Source: Anaerococcus sp. Marseille-P3625
GTDB taxonomy: Bacteria > Bacillota > Clostridia > Tissierellales > Peptoniphilaceae
Direction of reading: 5' to 3'
Assembly (NCBI RefSeq): GCF_900232825.1
Contig: NZ_OCTP01000011.1
Span: 459,262 to 523,261 of the forward strand
DNA length: 64,000 bases
This document shows positions 1-8,051 of the stretch, in pieces (positions within the stretch are counted from its first letter, which is position 1; every line of letters starts with the position of its first letter). The position numbers and the translations under genes are program-made. The notes under the pieces are model-generated. The model did not search any database, was not told where the DNA came from, and saw only the letters and a list, made by a program, of their open reading frames with translations.

Positions 1-530
1 TTATCCATATCAAATATGAATTTTGAAAAATATTCAACTTCATAAATCCTTTGATTAGGAATTTTACAAGATCTTAAAGCTACTATAAGTTTTGAAATTT
101 CCTTGGATTTATTAACTAGCTCTTCAAACTTTACTTTATTGAATTTTGTTTTTGATTTTTCTTCTAAATAATTTATCAAAGATTTGTAGTCGTTATTTTT
201 GTAAATATAAACTTCTTTGTCGGTTTTTTTTCTTAAATTTTCATATCGACTTTTACAATAATCATCTACTATAAAAAACGATGAAGCGTACATAAATGGG
301 CATTTTTTAAGCTCTAAATAGGCAAATGAAGAATTTAGCATATCGCAATAATTGTTATCTTCATAACCTTTGGTAACTTCTTTATCGATCCCATAAGAAT
401 ATACGCTTTGGTAGGAAAAGCTTTCCACTATCTCCCAAGGAACCCTTCCCCAAAGTGACACTACTGTTTTTTTGCTAGAAATTTCTAAAATATCTATATA
501 AGCGTTTTTTCTAATTTCTAAATAATCCAT
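1..530 (-). CDS. 2-hydroxyacyl-CoA dehydratase family subunit (5' part, runs off the left edge)
   Basis: The reading frame starts with ATG at 530 and stays open to base 1, giving about 176 residues. The C-terminal part lies outside the window. The N-terminus contains an SLWGRVPWE stretch followed by cysteine-containing segments, which resembles HgdB/BcrC-type subunits that bind a [4Fe-4S] cluster. It overlaps the stop codon of the upstream activase gene by one base (TAATG), so the two should be translationally coupled. The main support is the pairing: these ATP-driven electron activases sit beside the dehydratase or reductase they serve. The substrate cannot be told from this fragment. It could also be a double-cubane-cluster protein of the same superfamily. 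Confidence 0.6.
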   Translation of the reverse strand, partial: MDYLEIRKNAYIDILEISSKKTVVSLWGRVPWEIVESFSYQSVYSYGIDKEVTKGYEDNNYCDMLNSSFAYLELKKCPFMYASSFFIVDDYCKSRYENLRKKTDKEVYIYKNNDYKSLINYLEEKSKTKFNKVKFEELVNKSKEISKLIVALRSCKIPNQRIYEVEYFSKFIFDMD

Positions 531-1285
531 TATTTTGCCAAAACAGCAGCACCAATAGCTCCTGCATATCTTCCATCGTGATTTGTTCCTACTTCTGCTC
601 CAAGTATTTCTGATAAATGAGCTACCATATAGTCATTGCCAGAAAATCCACCTGTTAAGAAATAATAATCTGATTTTGGAAGTCTGTTAACCAAGGTTTT
701 AACCTTGTTTATGATAGAATGAATTACTCCACAAGCTATATCTTCTTTTGGAGTTCCTTTGCCGATTAATGAAATAATTTCACTTTCTGCAAATACCGTA
801 CACATGGATGAAATTTTCACATCTTTGCCAACTTTTGCAAGTTCAAACATCTGGTTTAAGTCTACACCGAGTCTATTTGCCATAACTTCCAAAAATTTGC
901 CAGTTCCAGCTGAGCATTTATCATTCATCAAAAAATCATCGACCATGCTATTTACAAGTCTAATGGCCTTGGTATCTTGACCACCTATATCTATGATAGT
1001 CATATCTCTATTTTCAAAAAAATGTGCGCCTTTGGCATGGCAGGTAATTTCTGTTACGACCTTATCAGAAAAAGGAACAGCTACTCTTCCATAACCTGTG
1101 GCAACAACCTTGCTATTATCTCCGTTGATATCGTTTTCTTCTAGCCATTGTTTAATGGTTCCACTTGTTTCAACTGAAGACCAGCCTGTTGGCATAACTT
1201 TTTTTAAAAGAATTTTTTCTTTTGATTGGTCAAGAACAACTACTTTAGAAGCAGTCGAGCCTATATCGATTCCTACATTATACAT
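530..1285 (-). CDS. 2-hydroxyacyl-CoA dehydratase activase (BadF/BcrA/HgdC ATPase family)
   Basis: The protein has about 251 residues. The ASKHA ATPase phosphate-1 motif GIDIGSTASK is at the N-terminus and IDIGGQDTKA is the second phosphate loop. Two conserved cysteines, in DKCSAGTGKF and SSMCTVFAESE, are the ligands that hold the [4Fe-4S] cluster between two subunits in this family. The enzyme uses ATP to push an electron into a partner dehydratase. I chose ATG 1285 because an AGGGTGA ribosome-binding site lies just upstream; the frame is open 11 codons further back without such a site. A TATAAT box lies at about 1307-1312. It is followed by the partner subunit with a one-base overlap. Confidence 0.88.
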   Translation of the reverse strand: MYNVGIDIGSTASKVVVLDQSKEKILLKKVMPTGWSSVETSGTIKQWLEENDINGDNSKVVATGYGRVAVPFSDKVVTEITCHAKGAHFFENRDMTIIDIGGQDTKAIRLVNSMVDDFLMNDKCSAGTGKFLEVMANRLGVDLNQMFELAKVGKDVKISSMCTVFAESEIISLIGKGTPKEDIACGVIHSIINKVKTLVNRLPKSDYYFLTGGFSGNDYMVAHLSEILGAEVGTNHDGRYAGAIGAAVLAK

Positions 1286-1386
1286 TTTTATCACCCTTTT
1301 TATTATATCATAAATCATTAGATAAAGATAAATTTATCAGAATAATTTATCGCAAATTTGGGGTAAATATTAAAAGAGGTGAGTAT

Positions 1387-1668
1387 ATGCAAATAAAACT
1401 TGAAAAAGATAGAAAGAAGGCTTTAGCCTATGACAATGATTTGGAAATTGCTTATTGTCAGTATGAAGTAAAAGATGAAAATTTGTGGGAAATTACCCAC
1501 ACAGTGGTTGATAAAAATTATGGTGGTCAAGGTCTAGCAGGAAAATTGCTCGATGAAGTCTGCGAAAATGCTCGCAAAGAAAAAGTAAAAATAATCCCAA
1601 CTTGCTCTTATGCAGCAAAAAAATTTGACGAAAATAAGGAAAAATATCAAGATCTTGACGCAAGATGA
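1387..1668 (+). CDS. Small GNAT-type N-acetyltransferase (YjdJ-like)
   Basis: This is a 93-residue cytosolic protein. It consists of the minimal acetyl-CoA binding half of the GNAT fold: a THTVVDKNYGGQGLAGKLLD segment equals the R/Q-x-x-G-x-G/A pyrophosphate loop, followed by the late strand IIPTCSYAAKKF. Proteins of this short class (YjdJ, human GTL-like) have lost the N-terminal half of ordinary GNATs, and their acceptor is unknown. An AAGAGGTGAG ribosome-binding site precedes the ATG. The gene stands alone and divergent from the activase, with a strong terminator after it. Confidence 0.8.
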   Translation: MQIKLEKDRKKALAYDNDLEIAYCQYEVKDENLWEITHTVVDKNYGGQGLAGKLLDEVCENARKEKVKIIPTCSYAAKKFDENKEKYQDLDAR

Positions 1669-1673
1669 TTTTT

Positions 1674-1722
1674 TAGGCTTTAATATGGAAATTTTTCCTC
1701 CATATAAGAGCCTATCTTTTTA
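1674..1722 (+). terminator. Rho-independent terminator of the GNAT gene
   Basis: A near-perfect stem (TAGGCTTTAATATGGA with TCCATATAAGAGCCTA) is followed by TCTTTTTATT, directly after the stop codon. Confidence 0.8.
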
Positions 1723-1791
1723 TTACATTAATGTGCTATTGTTTACCTTTTTTCTCTGATTTGTTATTATAGGTCTATGAAAAGAGGAATT

Positions 1792-2958
1792 ATGGTGAAA
1801 AATAATTTGAAATTAAAAATTGCTATCCTTGCCCTATCTATTTATGTTGCAAGTAATAGTGTAATTTCTGGAACTTTGGTCTTTATGCAAAAAGATCTGG
1901 GCTTATCAATTACAAATGCAGAGATGATGATAACTTTATCGTCAATCACTTCAATAATAGCAATTTTATTAAATGAAAAGATTACTCAAAAAATAGGCAT
2001 GAAAAAATGCGTAATAATAGGTCTAATACTGGTAGGCCTAAGCTCAATTTTGCCAGTAATGTCAAAAACTTACCCAGCGATTTTTATAAGCAGACTCATG
2101 ATGGGTGCAGGAGTTGGGCTTTTTAATGGTCACAGTGCCAATTACATAAATGTATTTTTTTCAGGCGATGAGGCAAATAGCCTACATGGTATTAGAATTT
2201 CTTGGGAATTTATAGGACAAATTCTCTTATTGTTCTTGGCAGGACTTTTTATAAAAATTCATTGGACCTATGCATTTTTGGTTTATTCCTTTGCCTTTGT
2301 AATACTTATTAATTTTATAAAAAATATACCAGAAGTTGATATAGCAAAAGAAGAAGACGAAGATGGCGAAAAATTTAGATTAAACAAGCAAATATTTTTT
2401 TATGTGATTTTTGCAGCCGTCATAATTATGAACAATACAGCAATTAGCGTTAGATTTCCAAATATCGCAACACTTGCTAAGGGAATGGATGCAGAAATTT
2501 CAATGTATATGCTAATTCTTCCAATTTCTGGAATGATTTTTGGCTTTATGTTTGGGATGATAAATAGAGCTTTAAGAGAAAGAACAATTTTTTTGGGACT
2601 TATAATTTATATAATTTTTAATACGATTTTAGCGATTTTTGGTTATAATATGTACATTTACCTAATTTCTATGGTATTTATAGCCTTTTCCCAATCCTTA
2701 TGTACCCCATATCTTTTTGCAGAAGTTGCAAGATTTATAAGAGGATCAAAAGCGAGAATTGCCAACAACTTGATTTTTATTGGTTGTAATTTGGGTGGAT
2801 TTGTAGCTCCATTTTTCTTAAAATCAGTAAACAGCCTTTTTTCCACTGATTCCTTGATATTTGCTTTTTCAGCCTTTAGTTTGATTTATGCAATAATGCT
2901 TGTAATAAACTTTTATGAATACAAAAAAGTAGCTAGCCAAGTTGCTTACGAGAATTAA
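1792..2958 (+). CDS. Major facilitator superfamily transporter
   Basis: The protein has about 388 residues with 12 predicted membrane segments, the usual MFS size. The loop between segments 2 and 3 reads NEKITQKIGMKK, a divergent form of the MFS A-motif, and segment 4 carries SRLMMGAGVGLFNG. Such proteins usually export drugs or metabolites by proton antiport; the substrate cannot be read here. The frame is open from an ATG at 1777, but AAAGAGG ends six bases before the ATG at 1792, so MVKNN is the better start. It is a single-gene unit with its own terminator. Confidence 0.8.
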   Translation: MVKNNLKLKIAILALSIYVASNSVISGTLVFMQKDLGLSITNAEMMITLSSITSIIAILLNEKITQKIGMKKCVIIGLILVGLSSILPVMSKTYPAIFISRLMMGAGVGLFNGHSANYINVFFSGDEANSLHGIRISWEFIGQILLLFLAGLFIKIHWTYAFLVYSFAFVILINFIKNIPEVDIAKEEDEDGEKFRLNKQIFFYVIFAAVIIMNNTAISVRFPNIATLAKGMDAEISMYMLILPISGMIFGFMFGMINRALRERTIFLGLIIYIIFNTILAIFGYNMYIYLISMVFIAFSQSLCTPYLFAEVARFIRGSKARIANNLIFIGCNLGGFVAPFFLKSVNSLFSTDSLIFAFSAFSLIYAIMLVINFYEYKKVASQVAYEN

Positions 2959-2968
2959 ATTTTTTTAT

Positions 2969-3000
2969 AAGAGTAAATTGTAGAATTTACTCTTTTTTTA
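2969..3000 (+). terminator. Rho-independent terminator of the MFS gene
   Basis: A perfect 11-bp stem (AAGAGTAAATT / AATTTACTCTT, loop GTAG) is followed by a run of T. Confidence 0.9.
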
Positions 3001-3017
3001 ATCCATAAAATTTCCAA

Positions 3018-3042
3018 AGAAAAACCCTAGCCTAAGCTAGGG
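3018..3042 (-). terminator. Rho-independent terminator of ribU
   Basis: On the minus strand CCCTAGC-TTAG-GCTAGGG is followed by TTTTTCTTT. It lies about 20 bases past the ribU stop and faces the MFS terminator. Confidence 0.85.
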
Positions 3043-3062
3043 AAGGTTTTGATGTTATTTTC

Positions 3063-3668
3063 TTAAAAATTATTTGATTTAATAAATGGTGATATTCTCT
3101 TATAGATAAGCTCTGTAACCACAGCTTCCACAGCTCCTTTTATAATATTAAATGGCGCTATTGAAAATATCATAAGTGTAAAGTAGTTATTTACAAGACC
3201 ATTTCCTGGAATCATTTTTGCAAATGCTTCAAGATCTGTATGCATTACTTTGCCATAGATTGGAAATACTACAAATGCATTTGACAATGTTGCTACTGCG
3301 CTCATTGCAAGAACGCCAAGGATTAAAGCTATAATTGAGTTTTTCTTAGTTTTATTATTTCTATAAATGCTTGTTGCTACTAAAACAAAGGTTGAACCAA
3401 CTATGAAATTTGATAATTCTCCAACTCCACCTGTCATTGTTTTAGATAAATTTAAAATATTTTTAATAAGTTGAATTAAAACTCCATACCAAGGTCCAAG
3501 AGCAAAGCCTCCAATAAGAGCTGGCACATCAGCAAAATCCACTTTCATAAAAGGTGGTGCTATAGGAATTGGCATTTGGATAAACATTAAGATATAAGCA
3601 AGAGCTGCCAAAATACCTACTTTAACGAGACGATTTAAACTAAATGATTTACTTCTACTTTGATTCAT
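3063..3668 (-). CDS. ribU: ECF transporter S component, riboflavin-specific (RibU)
   Basis: This 201-residue membrane protein with about six helices is the substrate-binding subunit of an energy-coupling-factor importer. The first helix and the following loop carry the RibU hallmark (MPIPIAPPFMKVDFADVPAL, then GGFALGPWYGV). The FMN riboswitch in front of it supports riboflavin as substrate. The ECF energising module (EcfT and two ATPases) is not in this window and is probably shared, as is usual in Firmicutes. The start has an AGGAGG site. The gene is monocistronic, with an attenuator before it and a terminator after it. Confidence 0.93.
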   Translation of the reverse strand: MNQSRSKSFSLNRLVKVGILAALAYILMFIQMPIPIAPPFMKVDFADVPALIGGFALGPWYGVLIQLIKNILNLSKTMTGGVGELSNFIVGSTFVLVATSIYRNNKTKKNSIIALILGVLAMSAVATLSNAFVVFPIYGKVMHTDLEAFAKMIPGNGLVNNYFTLMIFSIAPFNIIKGAVEAVVTELIYKRISPFIKSNNF

Positions 3669-3689
3669 AATTACCTCCTAATCTGGGCA

Positions 3690-3716
3690 ATAAAAAATGC
3701 CCGAAAATTCAGGGCA
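3690..3716 (-). terminator. Riboswitch-controlled terminator in the ribU leader
   Basis: On the minus strand TGCCC-TGAATTTTC-GGGCA is followed by TTTTTTATT, between the FMN aptamer and the ribU ribosome-binding site. The position fits a transcription-attenuation expression platform: FMN bound, terminator formed, ribU off. Confidence 0.85.
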
Positions 3717-3807
3717 TCTAAACTAATCAATTACTTACTAAGAATTTCCTTACTATAAAAAATAAATAGCAAAAGAAAATTTCTTATCAATCGATGATTA
3801 GAAGAAT

Positions 3808-3925
3808 ATATTTCTACCATCCAGACTATACTGTCGGTATTGGAATTGCACCAATTCAACCCAAAGGCTCGCAGACTATCACTGCCGGTTTAGGAATTGC
3901 ACCTTACCCCGAAAACAAGTCCTTA
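3808..3925 (-). promoter_or_regulatory. FMN riboswitch (RFN element)
   Basis: Read on the minus strand, the leader contains the conserved RFN blocks in order: TTCGGGGTAAGGTGCAATTC, ACCGGCAGTGATAGTC, TGCGAG, a variable arm, TGGTGCAATTCC, ACCGACAGTATAGTCTGGAT and GGTAGAA. Known RFN elements sense FMN and shut off riboflavin genes. It lies between a consensus promoter and the ribU attenuator. Confidence 0.95.
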
Positions 3926-3970
3926 TGGATAAAATATCCACAAGACTATAAATATTTAGTTTCTGATATT

Positions 3971-3999
3971 ATTATAACACTAGGAAAATGTTTTATCAA
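3971..3999 (-). promoter_or_regulatory. Sigma-A promoter of the FMN riboswitch / ribU unit
   Basis: On the minus strand TTGATA and TATAAT are separated by 17 bases. The expected start of transcription near 3964 lies about 40 bases before the aptamer. The -35 box abuts the stop codon of the upstream gene. Confidence 0.8.
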
Positions 4000-4001
4000 G
4001 C

Positions 4002-4601
4002 TTATTTTAATTTAAATTTTACTAAAGATATCATAGATTTTCCAGCTTCCCAACTAGCAAAAACTTTTTCTCCTTTACTTTTTTTATCAGAAATTCCAAT
4101 TCCATAATCCTTACCAATAACATATAGCGTATATTCTAAGTCAGTATCCGCAGCAAAATTTGCACTAATACTTCCTCTTTCTTTTGTAACTATCCAATTT
4201 GATATATCTGGCAAATTTATATTTTCCCTTTGTCCATTTGTTTTATTTTCTAAAAGCAGCTTATCATCTTCTTTAGATTTTATTTTTATTATATCATTTT
4301 CTGAAATTTTCAAACTTTCGCTAATATATACTTTTCCATTCTCATCTACTGCAATAATATTATACAACTCTCCATTTTTAAAAACGGAATTTGGTATCAG
4401 GTATTTATCTTCTTCATCCTTGCATAATAATATTTCGCTTTTACTAGCAATTCCAACTGCACTAAATTTATTTTTCCCTAAATCTTCGATAATAAGTGCC
4501 TCTATTTTCTTTGAATTTGTCTTTGTTAGATAGATTAATGATGCTAAAGCAATCAAAGCTATCAATAAAAACAAAGGCTTATTACTTCTCTTTATCTTCA
4601 T
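4002..4601 (-). CDS. One-pass extracellular protein of the bacteriocin operon, unknown function
   Basis: The protein has 199 residues: a short basic N-terminus, one hydrophobic segment (about residues 9-24, FLLIALIALASLIYL) and then a polar domain that should face outwards. There is no lipobox cysteine and I recognise no family. It is the last gene of the bacteriocin, permease and ATPase set, and its ATG overlaps the end of the ATPase gene by four bases (ATGA). By position it may be an accessory or immunity factor for the bacteriocin or its transporter. That role is inferred only from context. Confidence 0.7.
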   Translation of the reverse strand: MKIKRSNKPLFLLIALIALASLIYLTKTNSKKIEALIIEDLGKNKFSAVGIASKSEILLCKDEEDKYLIPNSVFKNGELYNIIAVDENGKVYISESLKISENDIIKIKSKEDDKLLLENKTNGQRENINLPDISNWIVTKERGSISANFAADTDLEYTLYVIGKDYGIGISDKKSKGEKVFASWEAGKSMISLVKFKLK

Positions 4602-5257
4602 TTTATAAGCTCCAATCTTTTATCTATAATTTTGTAAGCTCTTTTGCTGATTTTAATAAAATCCATATCATGGCTTACTACAACTATTGTTTTTCCTTTT
4701 TTATTTTCTTCAATTAGTATTTTTATCAAAATATCTTTATTTGATTTATCTAAAGATCCTGTTGGCTCATCAGCTAACAGAATTTGATAAGGCTTTAATA
4801 ATACTCTAGCCATAGCAACTCTTTGTTGCTGACCACCTGAAAGTTCATAAATTTTATTATCAATTTTATCAATTACACCGAGCATATCTAATATTTGTCT
4901 TATTTTTTCTTTGTCATTTTTGTATTTACTATATTTTAATGCAATATCTAGATTTTCTTTTACAGTCATATTTTCTATTAAAGCGAAATTTTGAAATAAA
5001 TAGGCGATTTTTTCTCTTCTTAGAATCATTGAATTTTTATAATCTTTAATGGGATCTTTATAGCCAAAACTTTCTACCTCGCCACTATCGTAATCTTCCA
5101 AAGTTCCTAAGATATTTAATAAGGTTGATTTCCCAGATCCACTTGCACCGATTATAGTTATAAAATCCTCTGGATATATGCTAATATTAAGATTATCTAA
5201 AATTTTGTGCTTACCATAAGATTTATTTATATTTTCAAGTCTTATTTGAGTTTGCAT
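4598..5257 (-). CDS. ABC transporter ATP-binding protein of the lactococcin-972-type module
   Basis: The protein has 219 residues in the MacB/LolD subfamily. Walker A is GASGSGKST (about residues 37-45), the signature is LSGGQQQRVA, Walker B is ILLADEPTGSLD and the H-loop is VVVSHDMDF. It should drive the large permease encoded just upstream; the genes touch at base 5257. Lactococcin 972 clusters typically carry exactly this pair, thought to provide immunity or export. Confidence 0.92.
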   Translation of the reverse strand: MQTQIRLENINKSYGKHKILDNLNISIYPEDFITIIGASGSGKSTLLNILGTLEDYDSGEVESFGYKDPIKDYKNSMILRREKIAYLFQNFALIENMTVKENLDIALKYSKYKNDKEKIRQILDMLGVIDKIDNKIYELSGGQQQRVAMARVLLKPYQILLADEPTGSLDKSNKDILIKILIEENKKGKTIVVVSHDMDFIKISKRAYKIIDKRLELIK

Positions 5258-7410
5258 TAATTTCCTTCTTTCAGTTTTATTGTCAATTTATCATTATCTT
5301 TTAGTATTTTTAACTCTATCAGATATAAGCCTAATAAGAGTATAAAACTTAAAGCCAATCCAATTAATATATCTGCATTTGACCGATCATTTCTAGGAGT
5401 AAAAAATCCAAAGTAGTTATATCGATTGGTAAAATTTATTATTATATAAAAAATTATCAATGAAAATAAGTAAGATATAGCAGTATCTTTTATCTTTTTT
5501 TTGTGAATATCTTTAAATTCATAGCCAAATAGACTCTTCACTGCTAGCTCTTCTCCATGGTTTAGGTAATAATTATTCTTATCTAAAATTATTATTAAGC
5601 TATAAATAACAAAAAATAAGATAGTCCCAAAAATATATATTAACATTTCAATTTTATATTTATTTACTTGATAATTTACATAATTAAATGTACTTTCTAT
5701 CCACAAAACATATTTACTAGCTGGGTTTCTATTAATAAATTTCTTTAATTCTTTTAAGCTAACATCTTTATTTTCAAGATAAGGATGAAGGTAGCCATTG
5801 ACTAGAAAATAAGAAAGAAGATCATCATCTTTTCCTATTGAGTTTTCATTTATCAATATAAAAACATAATTATTAGTAAAAGGATCATCAATTTTCGCCT
5901 GAGAATCAAGTTTTGCTAGCTTTTGATTTGCTTTGATTTTTATAAAAGTTGTTATCAAGTTTTCTTCATTTAAGTCCGTTTGTTCTAACTGTTTTCTTTT
6001 TATATAATCAAGGTCATTATTATTAAGCTTAATATTTTCAGGAACAAGGATTTTCCATTCATTTTTCTCAATATCATCTGATATCTTTCTTCCATCCGCA
6101 TCCAAAATATCAAATTTTTTTATATAATTAGAATTTATATAAGCAAATTTACCATTGTTTAATCTATACTCCTTGAGAGTATTGTCTGTAAAGTTCAAAG
6201 CTTCTCTTTTCTCATAAGGATTTGAAAATATAACTGCTCCCTTATCGATTAATTCATATGCTAAGTTTGTTGTTGGTTTTGTAAATAGTTTTTCATACTT
6301 ACTCTGATCCTTGTCAATGACATATTGCCAAGGTAACCCTACGCTAATATTTGCATAATATTTAGAAAATCGCCAATCATTTAAGTAGTTTTTTACATAT
6401 AAATAGTCTTTTGCAGAAAATATCGATATGAAAAACATATAGCATATACAAGCAGCAAATATCATTTTAAATGGGAAGAGTAATTTGGCAGATGTTTTTC
6501 TCTGACCTTTAATTATTAGTATTGGTTCTTCTTTGCTTGTTTTAAAAAATAGCAAGAAAAATTCAAGTATAAATATAACTAAAGTGAAAGCTGCAACAAA
6601 TTTATAAATAGGATTCATGGATAATAAAAATCCACCAATACTATCTGGGTTAGTAAGCTTGAAAAAAATAATCCAATCTATAACAATTGCTAAAATAAAG
6701 GATGGCATTAAAATATTTATAGTTTTACCAAGTGCTAATTTAATATCAGAATATCCAAATAAAAGCGAAACAGAAATTTCCTTAGTTAAGCTTCTATTAT
6801 ATATAACAATTGCAAATAATGTAGCAAATATTATTATAAAATTTACAACTAGACCTAAGAAAAATTCTTTCATAGTAATATTAGATACACTCATATAATC
6901 AGGAGTTTTTTTGATATCGGCAAAATCAGATAAATCTTCAATAAATTTATCCAAGTCTTCATTATTCCCACTTACTGCATAATCTCCAGAAATATTGTCT
7001 ATATTCAGATCTTCAAATTTTATTATGTCGATATTATTTCTTGACAAAAAATTATTCTCTTTTACACATTCAAATTTATTGACACCTTTCGGATTTTCTT
7101 TAATAATTAAATCCCTGTGATTTTCTGTAAACCTTGAATAATCAGCTAAAAATAAGTAAGCATTAACATCCATTTTATCTTTAATATCATATCTAATTTT
7201 ATTATCAAATTTAACAAGGTTAATATTATTTTTTAGTGCATATTTTTCAATTTCTTTTCTAATATCTTTATCTTCATAATTTACAAGATTTATAAATTTG
7301 TCAAAATCCGGAAATTTTCCTATAGCTTGATTGCTATCCACATAAAAAAAATAAGTTAACGATGATAAAATTAATGTTATGGCAATTAGAAATTTTATTA
7401 TTTTTTTCAT
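5257..7410 (-). CDS. Bacteriocin-associated membrane permease (FtsX/MacB-like, lactococcin 972 cluster type)
   Basis: The protein has 717 residues. An N-terminal membrane anchor is followed by an extracellular domain of about 150 residues. A block of helices follows near residues 185-330. A second extracellular region (about 340-560) and a final set of three to four helices complete it. This two-block plan fits the large integral membrane proteins found beside lactococcin-972-type bacteriocins, often called immunity proteins. It is probably the membrane half of an ABC transporter with the 219-residue ATPase. It begins 69 bases after the bacteriocin stop, in the same direction. Confidence 0.82.
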   Translation of the reverse strand: MKKIIKFLIAITLILSSLTYFFYVDSNQAIGKFPDFDKFINLVNYEDKDIRKEIEKYALKNNINLVKFDNKIRYDIKDKMDVNAYLFLADYSRFTENHRDLIIKENPKGVNKFECVKENNFLSRNNIDIIKFEDLNIDNISGDYAVSGNNEDLDKFIEDLSDFADIKKTPDYMSVSNITMKEFFLGLVVNFIIIFATLFAIVIYNRSLTKEISVSLLFGYSDIKLALGKTINILMPSFILAIVIDWIIFFKLTNPDSIGGFLLSMNPIYKFVAAFTLVIFILEFFLLFFKTSKEEPILIIKGQRKTSAKLLFPFKMIFAACICYMFFISIFSAKDYLYVKNYLNDWRFSKYYANISVGLPWQYVIDKDQSKYEKLFTKPTTNLAYELIDKGAVIFSNPYEKREALNFTDNTLKEYRLNNGKFAYINSNYIKKFDILDADGRKISDDIEKNEWKILVPENIKLNNNDLDYIKRKQLEQTDLNEENLITTFIKIKANQKLAKLDSQAKIDDPFTNNYVFILINENSIGKDDDLLSYFLVNGYLHPYLENKDVSLKELKKFINRNPASKYVLWIESTFNYVNYQVNKYKIEMLIYIFGTILFFVIYSLIIILDKNNYYLNHGEELAVKSLFGYEFKDIHKKKIKDTAISYLFSLIIFYIIINFTNRYNYFGFFTPRNDRSNADILIGLALSFILLLGLYLIELKILKDNDKLTIKLKEGN

Positions 7411-7479
7411 AGCGTTTCCTTTATAAAGATTTTATAGTAGCAAGACAAATTAAAAGCCTTGCTACTATAAAACATTATG

Positions 7480-7836
7480 TCAGTTTATAACATTAGCATA
7501 AGCTTCATTTCCTGATGGAGCTTTTTCCCAACTAGCATATGCAGTTTCTCTTGGATTTGTTATTCCAGAATATCCAAATTTTCCTCCAGCTCCTTTTACA
7601 GAAGTCGTATGGAATCTCTTTGAATGATAAAACCATGACCAAACATGTGTATCATTCACACCATGTCTCCATTTTCCACCTAAAAAATCTTTAATACCAC
7701 TGTCATAATTGCTTACAGTTACTGGTGGATCATTAGATCCTTGATTACTAAGAACTTCTGGTTGACTTGCAAAAGATATAGGTGCCACTAATAATAATGC
7801 TAAGGAAAGAACTGCTGCTTTCTTTTTATTTTTCAT
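7480..7836 (-). CDS. Lactococcin 972 family bacteriocin precursor
   Basis: The precursor has 118 residues. A Sec signal peptide (MKNKKKAAVLSLALLLVAP, probable cleavage after SFA) precedes a mature part rich in Trp, Gly, His and Tyr. The C-terminal two thirds match the lactococcin 972 pattern: GGKWRHGV, VWSWFYHS, H..SVKG, SG and SGNEAYANV. In the type member the secreted peptide binds lipid II and blocks septum formation in dividing cells. There are no cysteines. The frame can be extended 13 codons upstream, but a GGAGGAAAAT site directly before ATG 7836 fixes the start. ABC transporter and one-pass protein genes follow; two regulators lie upstream. Confidence 0.92.
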   Translation of the reverse strand: MKNKKKAAVLSLALLLVAPISFASQPEVLSNQGSNDPPVTVSNYDSGIKDFLGGKWRHGVNDTHVWSWFYHSKRFHTTSVKGAGGKFGYSGITNPRETAYASWEKAPSGNEAYANVIN

Positions 7837-7897
7837 ATTTTCCTCCTGCAATAAATTTAGAAAACTTAGGTGCACGCAATTATTTACTATTAACTTT

Positions 7898-7949
7898 ATT
7901 ATAAATCGTTTATATTGAAGATAGAATAGCTTGTGTGCCGTGTTTCACG
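7898..7949 (-). promoter_or_regulatory. Bacteriocin promoter region with an upstream palindrome
   Basis: On the minus strand a perfect TATAAT (7898-7903) lies about 60 bases before the bacteriocin start, with no good -35 hexamer at the usual distance. A perfect palindrome, CGTG-TTT-CACG, sits at 7939-7949, about 53 bases upstream of the expected start of transcription. A weak -35 with an upstream dyad fits a promoter needing an activator, possibly one of the two regulators encoded upstream. This is inference from spacing. Confidence 0.5.
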
Positions 7950-7966
7950 ATACATTAAAGCATTAG

Positions 7967-8003
7967 AATTTCCTAATTCCTGTCTTATTAGGAAATTTTT
8001 TAA
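7967..8003 (+). terminator. Hairpin with a T-run on the plus strand, upstream of the bacteriocin gene
   Basis: AATTTCCTAAT and ATTAGGAAATT form an 11-bp perfect stem around TCCTGTCTT, followed by TTTTTTAA on the plus strand. No plus-strand gene precedes it. It may end a short antisense transcript; on the minus strand it has no T-run. Confidence 0.5.
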
Positions 8004-8022
8004 TAACATTCTATTAATAAAT

Positions 8023-8051
8023 AAAAAAAAATAATGCTCTTAAGCATTATT
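8023..8051 (-). terminator. Terminator of the two-regulator unit
   Basis: On the minus strand AATAATGCT-TAAG-AGCATTATT is followed by a long T-run. The hairpin includes the stop codon of the HTH regulator and separates the regulators from the bacteriocin operon. Confidence 0.85.

Noticed and set aside
3794-4015. Plus-strand frame of 73 codons
   Set aside because: It is antisense to the FMN aptamer, whose conserved blocks explain the sequence.
7899-8009. A 36-codon minus-strand frame between the regulators and the bacteriocin, considered as a signal peptide gene
   Set aside because: It lacks a ribosome-binding site and a hydrophobic export segment, and consists largely of the hairpin and dyad sequences.
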